Assembly: GCF_003007715.1 (NCBI RefSeq)
Contig: NZ_PXNO01000027.1
Location: 248,001 to 312,000 of the forward strand
Origin: Marinobacter shengliensis
GTDB taxonomy: Bacteria > Pseudomonadota > Gammaproteobacteria > Pseudomonadales > Oleiphilaceae
Direction: 5' to 3'
DNA length: 64,000 nucleotides
Shown here: positions 8,954 through 19,000 of the stretch, piece after piece
Numbering within the stretch: position 1 is the first letter of the stretch
Layout: the number at the start of each line of letters is the position of its first letter
Notes under the pieces: generated by a model
Databases searched by the model: none
What the model saw: only the letters and a program-made list of their open reading frames with translations
What the model was told of the DNA's origin: nothing
Translations under genes and position numbers: made by a program

Positions 8954-10681
8954 TCAGTGTGACAGGCCGGCCGGATACAGTGGCGGCAAACCTGCTGTGT
9001 CGGTCGGGACCGCCTGACGGTTTCTCAGGTCTTCCAGGCACCTGGTCAGCTCTTTGGTTACTAGGTCGCCATGGGATGGTGAATGATTGGAGAACAGCCT
9101 TTCCTGAAACCGCCCGACCGATTTCGCCAGGCCCGGGTCCCCGCTAAAGTCGATGACATCCTCCACAGTGACGAAATCCTGACCGGGAAATCGCAGTCTT
9201 GCCCATGTCACCATGAGCCCGGTGGTCTGGGCTGAGAGGCCATCAATGGCCGCCTTGAGCTTGGCGAAAGCCTGTCGTTCGCTTGCATCCTCCGGATGAC
9301 TCTCGTGATGTGCTGGAGCCTGCCGCTTACGGGAGTACCACCACAACCCCGCCGTGGCCAGCCACAAGCCTGCCAGAACGAGGCTGGAGATGAACCACGG
9401 TGACACCCCGGCAGCGCCAGATGGCGTAGTCACAGTTGCCTCCGGCAGCGAGTCCGGCGTTGGTCCGGACTCAGATAAGGGCGCGGCGACCACGGCGCTT
9501 CCACCGGCGATGGCGTAACGGCGTGTTGGCAATTCCGCGTATTCGAGCTCGTCGGTCTGGGTGTTCCACCAGGGGATGCGGATGGCCGGCAGCACAGCCT
9601 CGCCCGATTGCACCGGCACCAGGGCAGAGACCTGTTGCAGGGTCGAGCGCAGACCGTCTGTGGTGGTTTCCGTGTTTCTCAGTGGCTGTTCCGGGTAGCT
9701 GCGGATGGCATCGGGTACCGCCTGGGGCAGTGCCGGCAGGGCTTCGGACGGCAGGCCAACGGCTTCCAGTGTCAGTTTTCGGTTCAGGTTGGTGCCCGCC
9801 TGAAGTTCACCGGAGGGTGGCAGTCCTTCATCGGTCAGGTTCAGTTGGCTGGCAGGTAGCCAGGTTTGATTGGCGGGATAGCTGTCTGGTACCGGCTTCA
9901 CCCGTACGTCGAAAAGCTCCTGGCGGTCCCGCAGAAAGCGGAGCTGGCCGGAGGCGTCACGGGCTTGTCCTTCAAAACGAATGGGGGGTAGTGTCAGCTC
10001 ACCCGGTTGTTGCGGGAAAATGGCGTAGCGTCGCTCTACCACCCGGTAGCGAATACCATCGCGGTAGCGAGCGTATTCCCGCTGTTTGCCCAGGGGCTCG
10101 ATGATTGCGTCGGGATGTTCGGGCTCTGAAAGCTCGCCTCGAATCAGGTTTCCGGAAAAAAACAGCTGGATGGTCAGCACCAGCTGTTCCTGAACATACA
10201 CCTCGGCTTTGTCCGCTGCCAGCTCAATAAAACTGTCCCTGGCCGCGGCGGGTTGATTGGGTGGGGTGCCGTCGGTCACTTCAACGGTGACAGGGGATGA
10301 GCTGGTGTCCTTGAAGGTCAACGCCGGGATGGTCAGGGTGCCGGTGCGGGTGGGCGCCAATTGGTAGGTCCAGGTAATCTCGCCAACCATGTCGTTATTG
10401 ACCGTTTGCACGCTGTAACGCTGGTTCCGGGCAAGAATTTCGAAATCCGGTTCAACCTTCTCGATATCCGGTGATGGCAACTGAGAAAGATCGAAGTTGA
10501 ACAGGTTGTTCAGGTTGATGTCGATTTTCATCGAGCCTTTGACCGTCAGTGTAAGGACTTCCCCCTGATACAGTTGGGTGCGGTCTGGCTCCACCGACAG
10601 GGTGTCTGCCAAGGCCGAAGAGGCTGTCAGCAACACGAGCAAGCCCAGACGGCTGATGGTTCTTAGAAAGCGTTTTACCAT
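8954..10681 (-). CDS. BatD-family membrane protein
   Basis: 575 residues from the ATG at 10681. A signal peptide (VKRFLRTISRLGLLVLLTASSALA) leads into a long periplasmic region of beta-sandwich-like repeats (starting LSVEPDRTQLYQGEVLTLTV), then a C-terminal membrane helix (about residues 430-455, WFISSLVLAGLWLATAGLWW) and a cytoplasmic tail. BatD is the third component of the Bacteroides-named aerotolerance complex; its function in proteobacteria is not settled. The start overlaps the preceding BatB/C gene by 7 bases, making it the last gene of the MoxR-Bat operon. Confidence 0.85.
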   Translation of the reverse strand: MVKRFLRTISRLGLLVLLTASSALADTLSVEPDRTQLYQGEVLTLTVKGSMKIDINLNNLFNFDLSQLPSPDIEKVEPDFEILARNQRYSVQTVNNDMVGEITWTYQLAPTRTGTLTIPALTFKDTSSSPVTVEVTDGTPPNQPAAARDSFIELAADKAEVYVQEQLVLTIQLFFSGNLIRGELSEPEHPDAIIEPLGKQREYARYRDGIRYRVVERRYAIFPQQPGELTLPPIRFEGQARDASGQLRFLRDRQELFDVRVKPVPDSYPANQTWLPASQLNLTDEGLPPSGELQAGTNLNRKLTLEAVGLPSEALPALPQAVPDAIRSYPEQPLRNTETTTDGLRSTLQQVSALVPVQSGEAVLPAIRIPWWNTQTDELEYAELPTRRYAIAGGSAVVAAPLSESGPTPDSLPEATVTTPSGAAGVSPWFISSLVLAGLWLATAGLWWYSRKRQAPAHHESHPEDASERQAFAKLKAAIDGLSAQTTGLMVTWARLRFPGQDFVTVEDVIDFSGDPGLAKSVGRFQERLFSNHSPSHGDLVTKELTRCLEDLRNRQAVPTDTAGLPPLYPAGLSH

Positions 10682-12477
10682 GGTGTGTCGCCCTCGTCCG
10701 GTGTGGTCTGACGTTGTTGGTGTTGCTGCAGGAATTTGCGCTGCAGTAGTCCGCCCGGGTTGTCTGGAATCCGTCTGAGCCATTGCTCCTGGCCTTGGGT
10801 GAGGGGCTGCTCAGAGATGGCTGCTGGTGCCTCGGCGGTCTGCTCGCCGGTGTCCTGCTCTGTGTTGTCAGACGGTTCCTGCGGCTCGCCCTCGGCTGTG
10901 TCCTGTTCGGGCTCTCCATCGCTCTGATCGGTGTCATCGGGCTGATCAGCATCTGGCTGCCGGGACTGGCCGGGGTCATTGCCCTGATCGTTCTGTTCCG
11001 ATTCTGAACCTTCGCCCTGCTGTGAATCCTGGCTCTGGTCACCGGAACTGTCCTGCTGGTCCTGATTATCCTGGTTCTGATCGCCGTTCTGCGAACTTGA
11101 GTCCTGTTGTTGTTCCAGCAACTGCTTGACCAGCTCATGGTTGGCCCGGGCATCTTCGAAGTCGGGATGATCATCCAGGGCCTGTTGGTAGGCATCAAGA
11201 GCCTGCTTCAATTGTCCGGCTCTGGCCAGGGCATTGCCTCTGTTGTAATGGCCAACAGCGCCCGGTTGGTCTGCGAAGGCCTGGGCGGCGTCATCGAATC
11301 TGCCATCCCGGTACAGGGCGGAGCCCCGCCAGCCTGGTTTCTGAAGCAGATCAGCGGCCCGCGCCGGGTTCTGCTCGATCAACTCCGGACCTCTCTGGTC
11401 CTCTCGCTGCCAGAACCCGCCCCAGTCAAATGCCATTGCCGGGCGGGGAGTCAGGGCCAGTGGCAGTATGGCCATTGCGCAGACGGCAAACGCCCCTTTT
11501 CGCCAGCCCAGCAGTAACAGGGGCAGTGCAAGCCACAACAACCAATAACCATCATCCTGCCAGCGGTTAACGGTCAGACCATCCTCACCCCGGGACCAGT
11601 CATCACTAACCTCGGGTTGCAATCGCAGTTGCCGGATGTCGGTGTCACCCAGAGTCAATTCGTGGCTGAACCCACGGTTTTCCCGGGCCAGTCTGGCAAG
11701 GCTGTCCGGATCGGCCCGGGTGATGACAATATTTCCGTTATCCCTGATGAAGCCTCGCTTGGCCAGGGGAATGGGACCGCCCTCCCGGGAGCCCACTACC
11801 AGAGTGTTCAGGCTGTACGGGGTGCCTTGCAACCGGGCACGGATATCGTTGTGGTGCCGAGCCGGTACGTCATCAGCAATCAGCAGAATCCGGCCCTGGC
11901 CAGGAGCGCCCTGCTCCAGAAGCTCGACAGCGCGCTTTATTCCGAGGTCAGCCCGATTGCCCTGGGCGGGCATGATGGTTGGCTCCAGCACGTTGAGCAT
12001 TGCCTCGATGGTGCGGCGATCTTCGGTCAGGGGTGTCACCACATGAGCATCACCAGAATACACCAACAGACCGGTCAGGCCTCCTTCCCGGAGACTGAGG
12101 ATGTCCCGGATCTTGCGTTTGGCCAGGGTCAGACGGTCCGGCTCAACATCCGTTGCCAACATGGATAACGACAGGTCCAGTACAATCACCAGGCTGTCTT
12201 CGGGCTGTTTCAACGGCGTTGGTGCCTGGCGCCAACTGGGGCCTGAAAGTGCTATCGACAGGGCGAGGATGCCGAGGCTCAGTGGCAGCAAGGGAGAGAT
12301 GGTCCGGGCCCCTGGTTGCTGACCCTGACGCCGGATCAAAGGGTTCAGCAGCGCTGGCGGAATATAGTGCTCCCAGCCGGTGCCACCGTGCCGCAGCCGG
12401 TGGCGCATCAGGTACAGCAGGGGTATGGTCAGCGTCAGCAGCAGCCACAGCGGCCGGATCAGGTGAAAATCAGCCAT
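10675..12477 (-). CDS. VWA and TPR protein (BatB-BatC fusion)
   Basis: 600 residues from the ATG at 12477. Two N-terminal membrane helices flank a short loop, then a von Willebrand A domain with the metal-site motif DLSLS (near residue 97), another membrane helix pair near LLLGWRKGAFAVCAMAILPLAL, and a TPR-type segment (AVGHYNRGNALARAGQLKQA). After it comes about 130 residues of low-complexity Gln/Asp/Glu/Ser sequence and a basic tail. In other genomes BatB (VWA) and BatC (TPR) are often separate. Overlaps batA by 8 bases and batD by 7. Confidence 0.87.
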   Translation of the reverse strand: MADFHLIRPLWLLLTLTIPLLYLMRHRLRHGGTGWEHYIPPALLNPLIRRQGQQPGARTISPLLPLSLGILALSIALSGPSWRQAPTPLKQPEDSLVIVLDLSLSMLATDVEPDRLTLAKRKIRDILSLREGGLTGLLVYSGDAHVVTPLTEDRRTIEAMLNVLEPTIMPAQGNRADLGIKRAVELLEQGAPGQGRILLIADDVPARHHNDIRARLQGTPYSLNTLVVGSREGGPIPLAKRGFIRDNGNIVITRADPDSLARLARENRGFSHELTLGDTDIRQLRLQPEVSDDWSRGEDGLTVNRWQDDGYWLLWLALPLLLLGWRKGAFAVCAMAILPLALTPRPAMAFDWGGFWQREDQRGPELIEQNPARAADLLQKPGWRGSALYRDGRFDDAAQAFADQPGAVGHYNRGNALARAGQLKQALDAYQQALDDHPDFEDARANHELVKQLLEQQQDSSSQNGDQNQDNQDQQDSSGDQSQDSQQGEGSESEQNDQGNDPGQSRQPDADQPDDTDQSDGEPEQDTAEGEPQEPSDNTEQDTGEQTAEAPAAISEQPLTQGQEQWLRRIPDNPGGLLQRKFLQQHQQRQTTPDEGDTPW

Positions 12478-13486
12478 GGTCTGCCCCCGGGTCGTTTGCC
12501 TTGTGCCGGATACTCCCGCCAAGCCGTGTCGCCAGCAGGAGCAGCCAGAGGCCGGCCGCTGCGCTGGCAGGCCAGACATAAAGTTCGGTGACGGGGCGAT
12601 AGAATTGCCCGTCCTGTTCAATGGGCTCCAGTTGGTTGATGCTGTCGTAGATCATTTCAAGTTCCGGCAGGCTGCGGGCCCGGAAGTACCGCCCGCCAGT
12701 TTGCTCGGCCATTCGGGTCAGCAGGTCTTCGTCCAAGTCGCGGGAGGGGTTGACCCGTCGGGTTCCCAGCAGGCCTCGCTGGACCATGGAATCCGCTCCG
12801 ATGCCGACGGTATAGACCCTGACGCCTGCTGCCTGGGCAATCTCGGTGGCTTTGTCCGGCGTGATCTGGCCTGCTGTGTTGGCGCCGTCTGTCAGCATTA
12901 CCACCACCCTTTGGTCGTGGGGCCGGTCGCGCAGTCGTTTGACCGACAGGCCGATGGCATCACCAATAGCGGTTGCCCGCCCCGCCATGCCGATGCCGGA
13001 TTCATGCAACAAGGTGCGTACGGTTTCCCGGTCAAAGGTCAGGGGAGCCTGCACATAGGGCTCGGTACCGAACAGGATAAGCCCAAGGCGGTCACCCTCC
13101 CGGTGGTCAATAAATTCATCCAGTACTCGTTTTACCGCCTCCAGCCGGTCTATGCCACGACCGTGCAGAACCATGTCTTTCTCATCCATACTCGGGGAGA
13201 TATCCACCACCAGCATCAGGTCGCGACCACTGACCGGCATCTGGATCTGTTCGCCGACATGCTGGGGCCTGGCAATGGCCACCACCAGGCATAGCCAGGC
13301 CAGCAACAACAGCAGTCGCCGCCAGCGGGGTGTCGCCTGGCCACTGCTGCTGACGCCGGGTAACCCGGAAAGCCAATGGCCGACAGGGATAACCGGGGCA
13401 TCGGCGGCCTGTTTGCTGTGTCGGCGGACTAGAAACAGTAGAGGCAGAAGCGCCAATAACAGAAGCCAGGGGTAAGCAAGGCTCAT
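12470..13486 (-). CDS. VWA-domain membrane protein BatA
   Basis: 338 residues. One N-terminal membrane helix (WLLLLALLPLLFLV), a second near residues 58-72, a periplasmic/cytoplasmic VWA domain with the MIDAS motif DISPS (residues 95-99) and a later TDGANT, and a C-terminal membrane helix (VWPASAAAGLWLLLLA). It is thought to form a complex with the neighbouring VWA/TPR and BatD proteins under control of the MoxR ATPase. Overlaps the DUF4381 gene by 4 bases. Confidence 0.88.
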   Translation of the reverse strand: MSLAYPWLLLLALLPLLFLVRRHSKQAADAPVIPVGHWLSGLPGVSSSGQATPRWRRLLLLLAWLCLVVAIARPQHVGEQIQMPVSGRDLMLVVDISPSMDEKDMVLHGRGIDRLEAVKRVLDEFIDHREGDRLGLILFGTEPYVQAPLTFDRETVRTLLHESGIGMAGRATAIGDAIGLSVKRLRDRPHDQRVVVMLTDGANTAGQITPDKATEIAQAAGVRVYTVGIGADSMVQRGLLGTRRVNPSRDLDEDLLTRMAEQTGGRYFRARSLPELEMIYDSINQLEPIEQDGQFYRPVTELYVWPASAAAGLWLLLLATRLGGSIRHKANDPGADHG

Positions 13487-13953
13487 GATATCTGTGCCTC
13501 CAGCCAGAGGACTGCGAAATCCAGCGCCTGGTTTGGGTCGGCGGTTGGGCTGGGTTGCCAGGTGCTGGCGACCATGGCTTCCACCAGCGGGCGGGAAGCT
13601 ATCCGGTTGTCAGGCGCGGCCGCCAGTAAAAAGGCGATCCATTGCTCACCGGACATGACTTGCGGATTCTGGTTGGGGTGCACCTGCCTGGCCACCCGTT
13701 TCAGGAACGTGTTGAGCTCACCAAACCACTCAGGGGTTTTGCTGGCGCGGGCCTTAAGGTCCGTCAACAGGCGGCGGGCCTCACGGCGCCACGCGGTTTT
13801 TCGGCGCTGCCGCCGCCACAGCGTTACCGCGACCGCAAGACCAACGGCGCACACGATTGCCAGAAGCCACCAACCGGGCGCCGGCGGCCAGATTCCGCCG
13901 GTGTCCGGAAGGTGGATATCCCGCAGTTGGGCCAGTGGGTCCTGTTCGTTCAT
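13483..13953 (-). CDS. DUF4381 membrane protein of the MoxR-Bat cluster
   Basis: 156 residues. A short N-terminal segment with the conserved pattern LRDIHLPDTGGIWPPAPGWW is followed by one membrane helix (LLAIVCAVGLAVAVTLW), a basic stop-transfer, and a small helical cytoplasmic domain. Proteins of this family regularly sit between the DUF58 and BatA genes; no biochemical role is established. It overlaps both neighbours by 4 bases. Confidence 0.82.
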   Translation of the reverse strand: MNEQDPLAQLRDIHLPDTGGIWPPAPGWWLLAIVCAVGLAVAVTLWRRQRRKTAWRREARRLLTDLKARASKTPEWFGELNTFLKRVARQVHPNQNPQVMSGEQWIAFLLAAAPDNRIASRPLVEAMVASTWQPSPTADPNQALDFAVLWLEAQIS

Positions 13954-14888
13954 CCGATGCGACCTCCCGGGCCCAGCAAAATACGTAGTGCGGCGGCAGG
14001 TTCCTGTTGAGTCAGTACCGTGGCTGCCTGCACCCCGGAGGTGCGGAAGCAGTCAGATAGCTGCCGTTCGTGGGAGGCCACTTTTTCGCGCCATGCCCTC
14101 TGGAAGGCCGTGTTGGAGGCATCGAACCAGATGGGGCCATCCGGGCCGGCAACGGCGAAACGCCCGCTAGGTGGTAACTCGTTTTCCAGAGGGTCAAGAA
14201 TACGGATGGCGCTGACGCTGTTGTGCCTGGCCAGTGCACCCAACAGGCTGGTTGTTGTGTCTGTGACCGTCATGAAATCGCTGATCACAAAAATCCGACT
14301 GCCGGTATGGGCCACCCGGCGGGCCTCTGCCAGTGCGGTATCAAGCCGGTGTTCGTTAGCGGCGGACGGGGCGGGCGGTGAGTCAGACCGGTGCTGCAGG
14401 CCGGCCACCTGGTCCAGCAGGCGCAGTACCGATTTCTGACGCCGTGCCGGGCGCAGTACTTCCAGTTTCTCACTGTTGAACACCAGTCCACCTACCTGGT
14501 CACCGGCCCACAACGCAAGCCAGGCGAGCAATGCTGTGAGCTGGGCACAACGTACCTGCTTGTAGGCGCCGGCACTGGCGAAAAACAGGGTTGGGCCCAG
14601 GTCAGCGATCAGCAGAACCGGCCGCTCCCGTTCTTCTTCATACAATTTGGTATGGGGAGCCTGACGCCGGGCGGTTACCCGCCAGTCGATACTCCGGATA
14701 TCGTCCCCGGGCTGATACTGGCGAACTTCGGAGAAGGTCATTCCACGGCCTCGCTGGCGAGATTGCCGGAGGCCAGACTGGCGGGACCGCACCGGCCGTG
14801 CCGAAGGCAGCTTCAGTGCCCGGGCGTCAGCCTGCAGTCTCACCAGCTCTTGCAAGGTGATGTGGGTGGCGGGAATTGCGTTAGCCAT
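13950..14888 (-). CDS. DUF58 domain protein
   Basis: 312 residues, soluble. The motif GMTFSEVRQYQPGDDIRSIDW (split here by about residues 48-69) followed by a conserved Arg-rich stretch and TKLYEEERERPVLLIADLGPT is diagnostic of DUF58 proteins, whose C-terminal half has a VWA-like fold. Such genes almost always follow a moxR-family ATPase gene, as here. It probably acts as an adaptor between the ATPase and the membrane-bound VWA proteins; this is inferred from context. Confidence 0.88.
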   Translation of the reverse strand: MANAIPATHITLQELVRLQADARALKLPSARPVRSRQSGLRQSRQRGRGMTFSEVRQYQPGDDIRSIDWRVTARRQAPHTKLYEEERERPVLLIADLGPTLFFASAGAYKQVRCAQLTALLAWLALWAGDQVGGLVFNSEKLEVLRPARRQKSVLRLLDQVAGLQHRSDSPPAPSAANEHRLDTALAEARRVAHTGSRIFVISDFMTVTDTTTSLLGALARHNSVSAIRILDPLENELPPSGRFAVAGPDGPIWFDASNTAFQRAWREKVASHERQLSDCFRTSGVQAATVLTQQEPAAALRILLGPGGRIG

Positions 14889-14920
14889 GCTGTCGTTACT
14901 GCCTCCTGCTGCAGGTAACT

Positions 14921-15883
14921 TCAGGCTGTCACCGGAACCTGGTCAATCAGTCGCTGGAGCACGGTGTCTGCGGTCATGCCTTCAGCCTCGGCTTCAAAGG
15001 TCAGCAAAATCCGGTGCCGGAGCACATCAAAGGCCATAGTCCGGACATCGTCCGGTGTGACGTAATCCCTGCCGTCCAGCCAGGCCAGGGCGCGGGCGCA
15101 ACGGTCCAGCGCAATGGTGCCACGGGGGCTGGCGCCGAATGCGGTCCAGCGGGCCAGTTCCGGGTCCAGGCTGGCGGCATCCCGGGTGGCGAGAATCAGG
15201 GCTAACAGGTACTGCTCAACCGGTTCTGCCATGTAGATATCCGATACCGCCTGACGTGCAGACATCACCTGATCCTCTGTTAGACGAATGTCTACGTTCG
15301 GGATTCCCTGACGGTAGTCGCTGCGGGCAAGGTGCAGAATCTGTCTCTCGGCATCGGCAGACGGGTAGTGAATCACCACATGCATCAGGAAACGGTCGAG
15401 TTGGGCTTCCGGCAGCGGGTAGGTGCCTTCCTGCTCGATCGGGTTCTGGGTGGCCATCACCATGAACAGTTTGGGCAATGCGAAGGTCTGCATGCCAACA
15501 CTGATCTGGCGCTCACCCATGGCTTCCAGCAGGGCGGACTGAACCTTGGCCGGTGCGCGGTTGATTTCATCGGCCAGCACGAGGTTGTGAAAGATGGGCC
15601 CGCGCTGGAACTCGAACAGGCCGGTCTCAGCCCGATAGATCTCGCTGCCTGTGACGTCGGAGGGCAGTAGATCCGGGGTGAACTGGATACGGTGAAAATC
15701 ACCCTCAAGGTGGTCGGAGAGTGCTTTTACGGCGGTGGTTTTGGCCAGGCCGGGGGCACCTTCCACCAGTAAATGGCCATCAGCCAGCAAGGCAATCAGC
15801 AGCCGGTCTACCAGTTTCTCCTGGCCGATGATGCGTTTTGCCAGTTGTGCTCGGAGGTCACCAAACGTTTGCTGTAACGACAT
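14921..15883 (-). CDS. MoxR-family AAA+ ATPase
   Basis: 320 residues from the ATG at 15883 (MSLQQTFGDLRAQL). It has Walker A GAPGLAKT, Walker B with LVLADEINRAPAKVQ, sensor 1 ATQNPIEQEGTYPLPEAQLDRF, and the C-terminal lid domain. MoxR ATPases act as chaperones for assembling metal- or VWA-containing complexes. It is the first gene of a six-gene minus-strand operon (moxR, DUF58, DUF4381, batA, batB/C, batD). A divergent 165-base gap separates it from the glutamate dehydrogenase gene. Confidence 0.92.
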   Translation of the reverse strand: MSLQQTFGDLRAQLAKRIIGQEKLVDRLLIALLADGHLLVEGAPGLAKTTAVKALSDHLEGDFHRIQFTPDLLPSDVTGSEIYRAETGLFEFQRGPIFHNLVLADEINRAPAKVQSALLEAMGERQISVGMQTFALPKLFMVMATQNPIEQEGTYPLPEAQLDRFLMHVVIHYPSADAERQILHLARSDYRQGIPNVDIRLTEDQVMSARQAVSDIYMAEPVEQYLLALILATRDAASLDPELARWTAFGASPRGTIALDRCARALAWLDGRDYVTPDDVRTMAFDVLRHRILLTFEAEAEGMTADTVLQRLIDQVPVTA

Positions 15884-16048
15884 GAAATTCTTTGCTCTTG
15901 GTTCTTGATAGTCCAGCGGGCGCGGGACGAAATTCTGCGTAAGTAGTTGCCGCAGTTTTGGTGTCTGGCCGGCAAAAATCAAGGGCTTGACTATGCTTAT
16001 GTGACGATACCCTGATTACGTTTATTTCACACAAACCAGAGGTTGGAT

Positions 16049-19000
16049 ATGAATGCGCTGACAATCGCCAGCAAGGATCAGTTTTTTGAACAGTTGGCCG
16101 ATGCGTTCTCAGAGAAGATTGCGAAGACCGAGGCAAAAAAGATCGCGGAATTCGCCCGACAGCATTATGCGCATGTTCCTCTCGAGGAATTGGTGAGTCG
16201 CCGGTTTTCGGATACCTATGGTGCGATGCTTTCGGCGTGGCAGTTTATCCAGAAACGTAATGCCGAGGCGACACCTGTTTCAGTATTCAATCCCGATCTG
16301 GAAAGCGACGGATGGCAGTCCACTCATACCGTTATTTTCATCCTGCACCCTGACATCCCGTTCCTGATTGATTCGCTACGAATTGCCATTAATCAGCGTG
16401 AGATCGGGACGCACTCGATTCAATACTCGATCCTGAATGTGCAGCGGGACAAGGATGGCAAGCTCAAGAAGTTGTTATCCACTAAAAAGGCGACGGCCGG
16501 CGCCGCCTACGAGTCGTTTATTGTCCTGGAGATAGACCGGCACAGCGCGCCGGAAGATCTGCGTAACCTTGAGGATGCCCTGCAGAATGTGCTCCACGAA
16601 GTGCGGATTGCCGTGGAGGACTTTCCGGTTGTCAAAAACAAGGTGAGTGAGATTCTTTCCGAACTCGAGGCCACGACGGCTGGCATCAGTGACGAAGGAA
16701 AGCAGGAGGCGAAGGCCTTCCTGCAGTGGTTGGTGGAAGATCACTTCACGTTCCTGGGCTATGACGAGTATGACTTCGCGAAGGACAAACAGGGCATGGT
16801 GGTCCGCCGGGTGGAAAATTCGGAGCTGGGTATTCTGCGGGTTAACAACGAGCGCCCTGACAAGGTTCGCCTGAATGAGCTGCCCCAGCGAACCCGACAC
16901 GAGATGACCCGCACGGACGATATCTTCATCTTTGCCAAGTCGGCCCAGCGTTCCCGGGTACATCGCCCGGCGTACCCTGATTACATCGCAGTCAAGAAAT
17001 TCAACAGCAAAGGGGAAGTGGTTGGCGAGCGGCGGTTCCTGGGGCTGTACACGGCCCGGGTTTACAACGAGCGGCCGGATGAAATCCCCCTGCTGCGTCG
17101 GAAGTTCCAGAGTGTCATGAAACGTTCCGGTTTCCTGACCGACGACTACGCAGGCAAGGAGCTGGAGCAGATACTCACTCTGTATCCCCGAGACGAACTG
17201 TTCCAGATTGAAACCGACGAACTGTTGCGGGTGGCCAAGAGTATCCTGTACATCCAGGAGCGCCGTCGAATTGAGCTGTTCATGCGCGAAGACGTCTACG
17301 GCCAGTTCGTGACCTGTCTGGCGTTCTTCCCCCGTGATATCTACAACACCGAGCTGCGCTTGAAGGTTGAGCAGGTACTGCTGGACCGGCTGGAAGCGGA
17401 AGACATCGAATTCGTTACCCACTTCTCCGAATCGGTGCTGGCCCGTGTGCAGTTCACCATCCGGGTGCCACAGGTTGAAAACCGGCAGTTGCCGCTGGCG
17501 GAAATCCGGGACAAGGTCATTGAACTGGCGCAATCCTGGCGTGATGGCCTGTATGAGGCGCTAAGTGAAGCCTACGGAGAGGAATACGGTAACGAGATGT
17601 ACCGGGTATGGGCCGGTGGCTTCCCGGCGAGCTATACCGATATGTTCTCTCCCCGGCGGGCGGCTATTGATTTGGAGCACATTGTCGCCTCGGCCCGTAA
17701 CGATGACCTGGCCATGAGTTTTTACCGGGCGCTGGAGGAAGACGAGAGCACCCTGCACTTCAAGCTGTTCTATCCGGATGAGCCGCTACCCCTCTCGGAT
17801 GTGATGCCGATTTTCGACAATCTTGGCTTCCGCGTCATCGGAGAGCACCCCTTCGAAGTCATCGACCGTACCGGCAAGACGGTATGGATTCACGATTTCA
17901 CCCTGCAGGCCCATTCCGGCAGCGTGGTCGACATTCATCGCATTCGTCCGATCTTCGAGGAGCTTTTCCGCCGGGTATGGCACGGTGAGGCGGAGAACGA
18001 CGCCTTCAACCGGATGATGCTGTCGTCCTACATGAGCTGGAGGGAAATCGCGTTGTTGCGGACCTATGCCCGCTATATGCGCCAGATCCGCTTCTCCAAT
18101 AGTCAGACGTTTATCTCTAACACCCTGGTGAACCACGTCAATCTGACCCGGACACTGCTGGAGTTGTTTGAGATCCGTTTCAATCCGGACCGGTTCCAGA
18201 GCCGGGGTAAGTGCGAAGCGGCCCAGCAGAAGCTGGAGATTGAGTTCAATGCCGGCCTTGATGAAGTTGAGAATCTCAGTGAAGACCGGGTGCTGCGGCT
18301 GTTCATGGAACTGATGCAGGCCACGTTACGCACCAATTATTACCAGCCGGATGCCGACGGTCAGCCGAAGCCTTACATCAGCGTGAAGTTTGACCCAACC
18401 CGGATACCGGACATGCCGTTGCCCATGCCCATGTTCGAGATCTTCGTTTACTCGCCGAGGGTTGAGGGTGTGCACTTGCGTGGCGGTAAAGTGGCCCGTG
18501 GTGGCCTGCGCTGGTCCGACCGTTTCGAGGATTATCGCACTGAGATTCTGGGCCTGGTCAAGGCCCAGCAGGTGAAGAATGCCGTCATCGTGCCTGTTGG
18601 CGCGAAAGGTGGTTTTGTGGCCAAGCGCCTGCCAGATCCTTCGGACCGCGAGGCGTTCCAGGCGGAGGGTATTGCTGCCTACAAAACATTCATTCGCGGG
18701 TTGCTGGATATCACTGACAATCTGGTGGATTCGGCCATTGAGCCGCCGCAGCGGGTTATCCGTCACGATGACGATGATCACTATCTGGTGGTTGCTGCGG
18801 ACAAAGGCACGGCGACCTTCTCGGACATTGCCAACGGATTGGCGGCCGAATACGGCTTCTGGATGGGCGATGCGTTCGCCTCTGGTGGCAGTAATGGCTA
18901 TGACCACAAGAAAATGGGCATCACCGCCCGGGGTGCCTGGGTGTCGGTTGAGCGGCACTTCCGCGAAATGGGCATCAACCCCGCGGTAGACGAATTTTCT

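Noticed and set aside
12476..13294. Plus-strand frame opposite batA
   Set aside because: Shadow of the VWA protein, which has a clear MIDAS motif on the other strand.
15884..16048. Promoter for gdhB with TTGACT at 15987-15992
   Set aside because: No acceptable -10 at 16-18 base spacing; left unannotated.
16475..17533. Minus-strand open frame opposite glutamate dehydrogenase
   Set aside because: Antisense shadow of the well-supported 1626-residue gene; no motifs.
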